A stretch of DNA of 15,016 nt, taken from an uncultured Verrucomicrobiota bacterium. GTDB lineage: Bacteria > Verrucomicrobiota > Kiritimatiellia > RFP12 > UBA1067. Under the pieces are notes generated by a model. It saw nothing but the letters and a program-made list of their open reading frames with translations. It made no database searches and had not been told where the DNA came from. The number at the start of each line of letters is the position of its first letter. The first letter of the stretch is position 1. The position numbers were made by a program, and so were the translations under genes. Positions 13,454-15,016 of the stretch are shown here, in pieces. The stretch is taken from NCBI GenBank assembly GCA_946631345.1, contig CAMPAA010000062.1, positions 1 through 15,016 on the forward strand, in the 5' to 3' direction.

Positions 13454-14536
13454 TCATTTATCCAGTTTCGCCTTTCGCCGCAATAGCTCCCGCAAATCGG
13501 TAACGGGGATAGACAACTGGAACTCCTGCACCGCCGCAAGCTTATCCTTCAGTTTCTTGACATCCTTTTCCCCCTCGGTGATCTTGTTGGTCAATGCCGC
13601 ACGTAGCCGGCCAATGGTTTTTGCCTCATACTCTGCCGTGACATCCACAAGCGATTTCTTCGGTTTCAACCTCCTGTCAACATCGTACATGGCATTCTGT
13701 CGCATAGTATCCGCCTCCCTCTGCCTCGACTGCATGCGGGAAACCGTATCGGATTCAATCTTGCTGGCCTGTTGTGGGCTTCGCAGAAAATCTATCTGGG
13801 CCCTTCTCTTGGAGATTTCGCCTTGCGTGTCACGAAGCTTATGCCTTATTACATTTTGCTTGGCAATTCTTTCCATTTCCGTATGTTCATCTCCCTTGAT
13901 GAGCAGTTTGGATATGGTTTTGTACTCCTTCTCTTCCTTGTCACGCCTGACTTCAAGACGTTTGATCTCCTTGTTTAGCCTCACAAACTCCGCATCCCGC
14001 TGCTCAGCAGACATCTTAGCCCAAGTCCCAGCCCGCTTCATGTTCTCCGCATATGCTTCGTCAATGTACCTTACTGCGGCGGCGTATTTGTCTTCGGCAA
14101 CCTTCGCATCTTGCGTCCGCTCAATGAATTCAGGCGTAAATCCCGAGAAATCAAGACCAAGGTGCTTTACCGCGAGTGCGTTGACCTCGCTGTTGGTCAA
14201 GACATTCAATATCTTCACATCATAAGCAAGATTCTTGCCGTGCGAGTCTTTCCCGGACATTGCCGCTGAAACAATGGTGGTCAGACGCGAAAACTCTGCG
14301 CGGCTGTCCGCCAACTCCTTTTCCGCCTCTTTATGCCTATCGGAATAATTCTTGCACATTCCTTCAGCGAATTTGGCTATCGCCGCACGCTGTTTTTCCT
14401 CCGCCTCTTTTTTCTCCACCATGCGCTGATGTTCCATTGCCCTCTCTATTCGTTCCTCTTCGGATTTCTTGTGCCATTGCCAAAGGCCAAGGCAGCAAAG
14501 TCCCGCAAGAATGACTATGTATCCAATCTGTTTCAT
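13454..14536 (-). CDS. membrane-anchored coiled-coil protein of unknown function
   Basis: 360 residues from the ATG at 14536, which has AAAGG (14545-14549) 8 nt upstream. The longer frame up to 14698 reads through repeat-like DNA and is not used. Residues 4-20 (IGYIVILAGLCCLGLWQ) form one membrane helix. Everything after it is charged and helical, with long Lys/Glu/Arg stretches (KKSEEERIERAMEHQRMVEK, then RLNKEIKRLEVRRDKEEKEY and others), so an anchored coiled-coil rod is likely. The side of the membrane is unclear. I do not recognise a family. The gene is clearly richer in A and T than its neighbours and is flanked by repeats, which suggests acquired DNA. No functional partner is visible. 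Confidence 0.75.
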   Translation of the reverse strand: MKQIGYIVILAGLCCLGLWQWHKKSEEERIERAMEHQRMVEKKEAEEKQRAAIAKFAEGMCKNYSDRHKEAEKELADSRAEFSRLTTIVSAAMSGKDSHGKNLAYDVKILNVLTNSEVNALAVKHLGLDFSGFTPEFIERTQDAKVAEDKYAAAVRYIDEAYAENMKRAGTWAKMSAEQRDAEFVRLNKEIKRLEVRRDKEEKEYKTISKLLIKGDEHTEMERIAKQNVIRHKLRDTQGEISKRRAQIDFLRSPQQASKIESDTVSRMQSRQREADTMRQNAMYDVDRRLKPKKSLVDVTAEYEAKTIGRLRAALTNKITEGEKDVKKLKDKLAAVQEFQLSIPVTDLRELLRRKAKLDK

Positions 14537-14547
14537 CTTTTTTTCCT

Positions 14548-14587
14548 TTGCGCCATGTATTGAACACGCACCGCACCCTTGGCGCAA
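14548..14587. promoter_or_regulatory. 8-bp inverted repeat around the probable promoter of the coiled-coil gene
   Basis: TTGCGCCA (14548-14555) and TGGCGCAA (14580-14587) form a perfect inverted repeat with a 24-nt spacer, just upstream of the gene starting at 14536. On the minus strand the right arm contains TTGCGC, and 17 nt later comes TTCAAT, a weak sigma-70-like pair. This could be an operator or a chance match. The extended -10 seen at other genes here is absent. Confidence 0.35.
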
Positions 14588-14653
14588 GAGACGCAACGTG
14601 CCGTTCCCGGTTTCAGACATCGGAGCGGTGGTGGAAACTAAAGCACCTCGTCC

Positions 14654-14782
14654 GATGCATCGAGTGAGGTGCGTAGGATGAACCTTTTGAAGATACACCG
14701 AAGGAGGCGAAACTGCACGAATGCAGTGCTTCTTCTGGACGTCTTCAAGTGAGAGGTTCCTACGCTTTCACTCGACGCTATC
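14654..14782. repeat. long imperfect palindrome (~130 nt)
   Basis: The stretch folds on itself. TCGAGTG (14660-14666) pairs with CACTCGA (14769-14775), GCGTAG (14671-14676) with CTACGC (14760-14765), GAACCT (14680-14685) with AGGTTC (14754-14759) and TTGAAGA (14687-14693) with TCTTCAA (14742-14748). The centre is the perfect hairpin ACTGCA-CGAA-TGCAGT (14712-14727). This symmetry suggests a MITE-like element, a decayed inverted repeat, or a structured RNA. A minus-strand open frame across it is not taken as a gene. Confidence 0.6.
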
Positions 14783-14912
14783 CCAAACGCGGAGGCGACT
14801 ACGGTTGCTCGCCGCCCGCCCGCGCGGGTAATCTGTCTGCTCCACCATCCAAGGCCACCCGGCCAATTCAGGTGAAACAGGGGAAAGATACCAAATCCCA
14901 CCTCCCGATGCA

Positions 14913-14947
14913 AGCAAAATCTTGACCGCGACAGCAAAATCTTGACC
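14913..14947. repeat. two tandem 15-bp repeats with 20-bp period
   Basis: AGCAAAATCTTGACC occurs at 14913-14927 and again, identical, at 14933-14947. The 20-bp period is close to two helical turns. Such paired sites are seen at transposon ends and at regulator-binding sites. The second copy also holds TTGACC, with ATTAAA 17 nt later on the plus strand, a possible but unproven promoter leading out of the window. The DNA between 14783 and 14912 has only small GC palindromes. Confidence 0.55.
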
Positions 14948-14992
14948 TGCGCCATTTTTCGGCGATTAAAGGGTTTGATTTGCATCAGGGAG

Positions 14993-15012
14993 GGACGGGC
15001 TCTGTCCCGTCC
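14993..15012. repeat. perfect hairpin at the right edge, probable dispersed palindrome
   Basis: GGACGGG (14993-14999) and CCCGTCC (15006-15012) form a perfect 7-bp stem with a 6-nt loop. There is no gene next to it in the window and no T tract. It resembles REP-like dispersed palindromes, but copy number cannot be seen from one window. Confidence 0.45.
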
Positions 15013-15016
15013 GTCA

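Noticed and set aside
14638..14985. 115-codon minus-strand frame
   Set aside because: It runs through the long palindrome and the tandem repeats, has no ribosome binding site that I can see, and its composition looks like translated repeat DNA.
1..15016. tRNA, rRNA, CRISPR array or toxin-antitoxin pair
   Set aside because: No clover-leaf, rRNA segment, regular repeat-spacer array or recognisable toxin/antitoxin pair was seen.

Overview
The window looks like chromosomal DNA of a GC-rich Gram-negative-type bacterium. Eleven of the twelve genes called lie on the minus strand. I infer a member of the Planctomycetota-Verrucomicrobiota group, perhaps a gut or rumen Kiritimatiellota. The reasons are a cation/proton antiporter fused to a PTS EIIA domain, a zinc-ribbon protein, and large secreted glycosidase-like proteins scattered between housekeeping genes. 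No rRNA, tRNA or marker gene is present, so this placement is only an inference.

Right to left, which is the direction of most transcription: (1) 14537-15016 has no convincing gene. It holds a ~130-nt imperfect palindrome, a 20-bp-period tandem repeat and a perfect hairpin at the edge, and looks like repeat or mobile-element debris. (2) 14536-13454 is an AT-richer orphan membrane-anchored coiled-coil protein. (3) 13028-13306 (+) is a small secreted His/Pro-rich protein ending in a glycine zipper. It faces gene 2, and a strong composite hairpin lies between them. (4) 12918-12655 is a TSCPD-domain protein on an apparently leaderless transcript. (5) 12549-8928 is a tightly overlapping set: dapA, dapB (lysine/diaminopimelate synthesis) and a secreted clan GH-D (GH36-like) glycosidase. 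(6) 8903-4444 is an 800-residue secreted glycosidase-like protein with its own promoter, overlapping a UvrD/PcrA-type helicase. (7) 4348-1136 is an antiporter-EIIA fusion followed by a coiled-coil/zinc-ribbon/EIIA fusion. (8) 1055 to the left edge is a hypothetical protein followed by a winged-helix HTH protein that runs out of the window, in the style of plasmid or phage replication modules.

Two themes recur. Five minus-strand promoters share the form TGn-TAnAAT followed by a short GC-rich stretch (four begin nCGC, one nTGC), with no clear -35 box. In at least two of them the start codon falls where transcription should begin, which implies leaderless mRNAs. Several genes or gene pairs are followed by strong GC-rich hairpins without a T tract.

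The most interesting candidate system is the antiporter-EIIA plus zinc-ribbon-EIIA pair. Both EIIA domains keep the phospho-accepting histidine, and no EIIB or EIIC gene is in view. This suggests PTS(Ntr)-like control of ion homeostasis linked to a nucleic-acid- or protein-binding zinc-ribbon partner.
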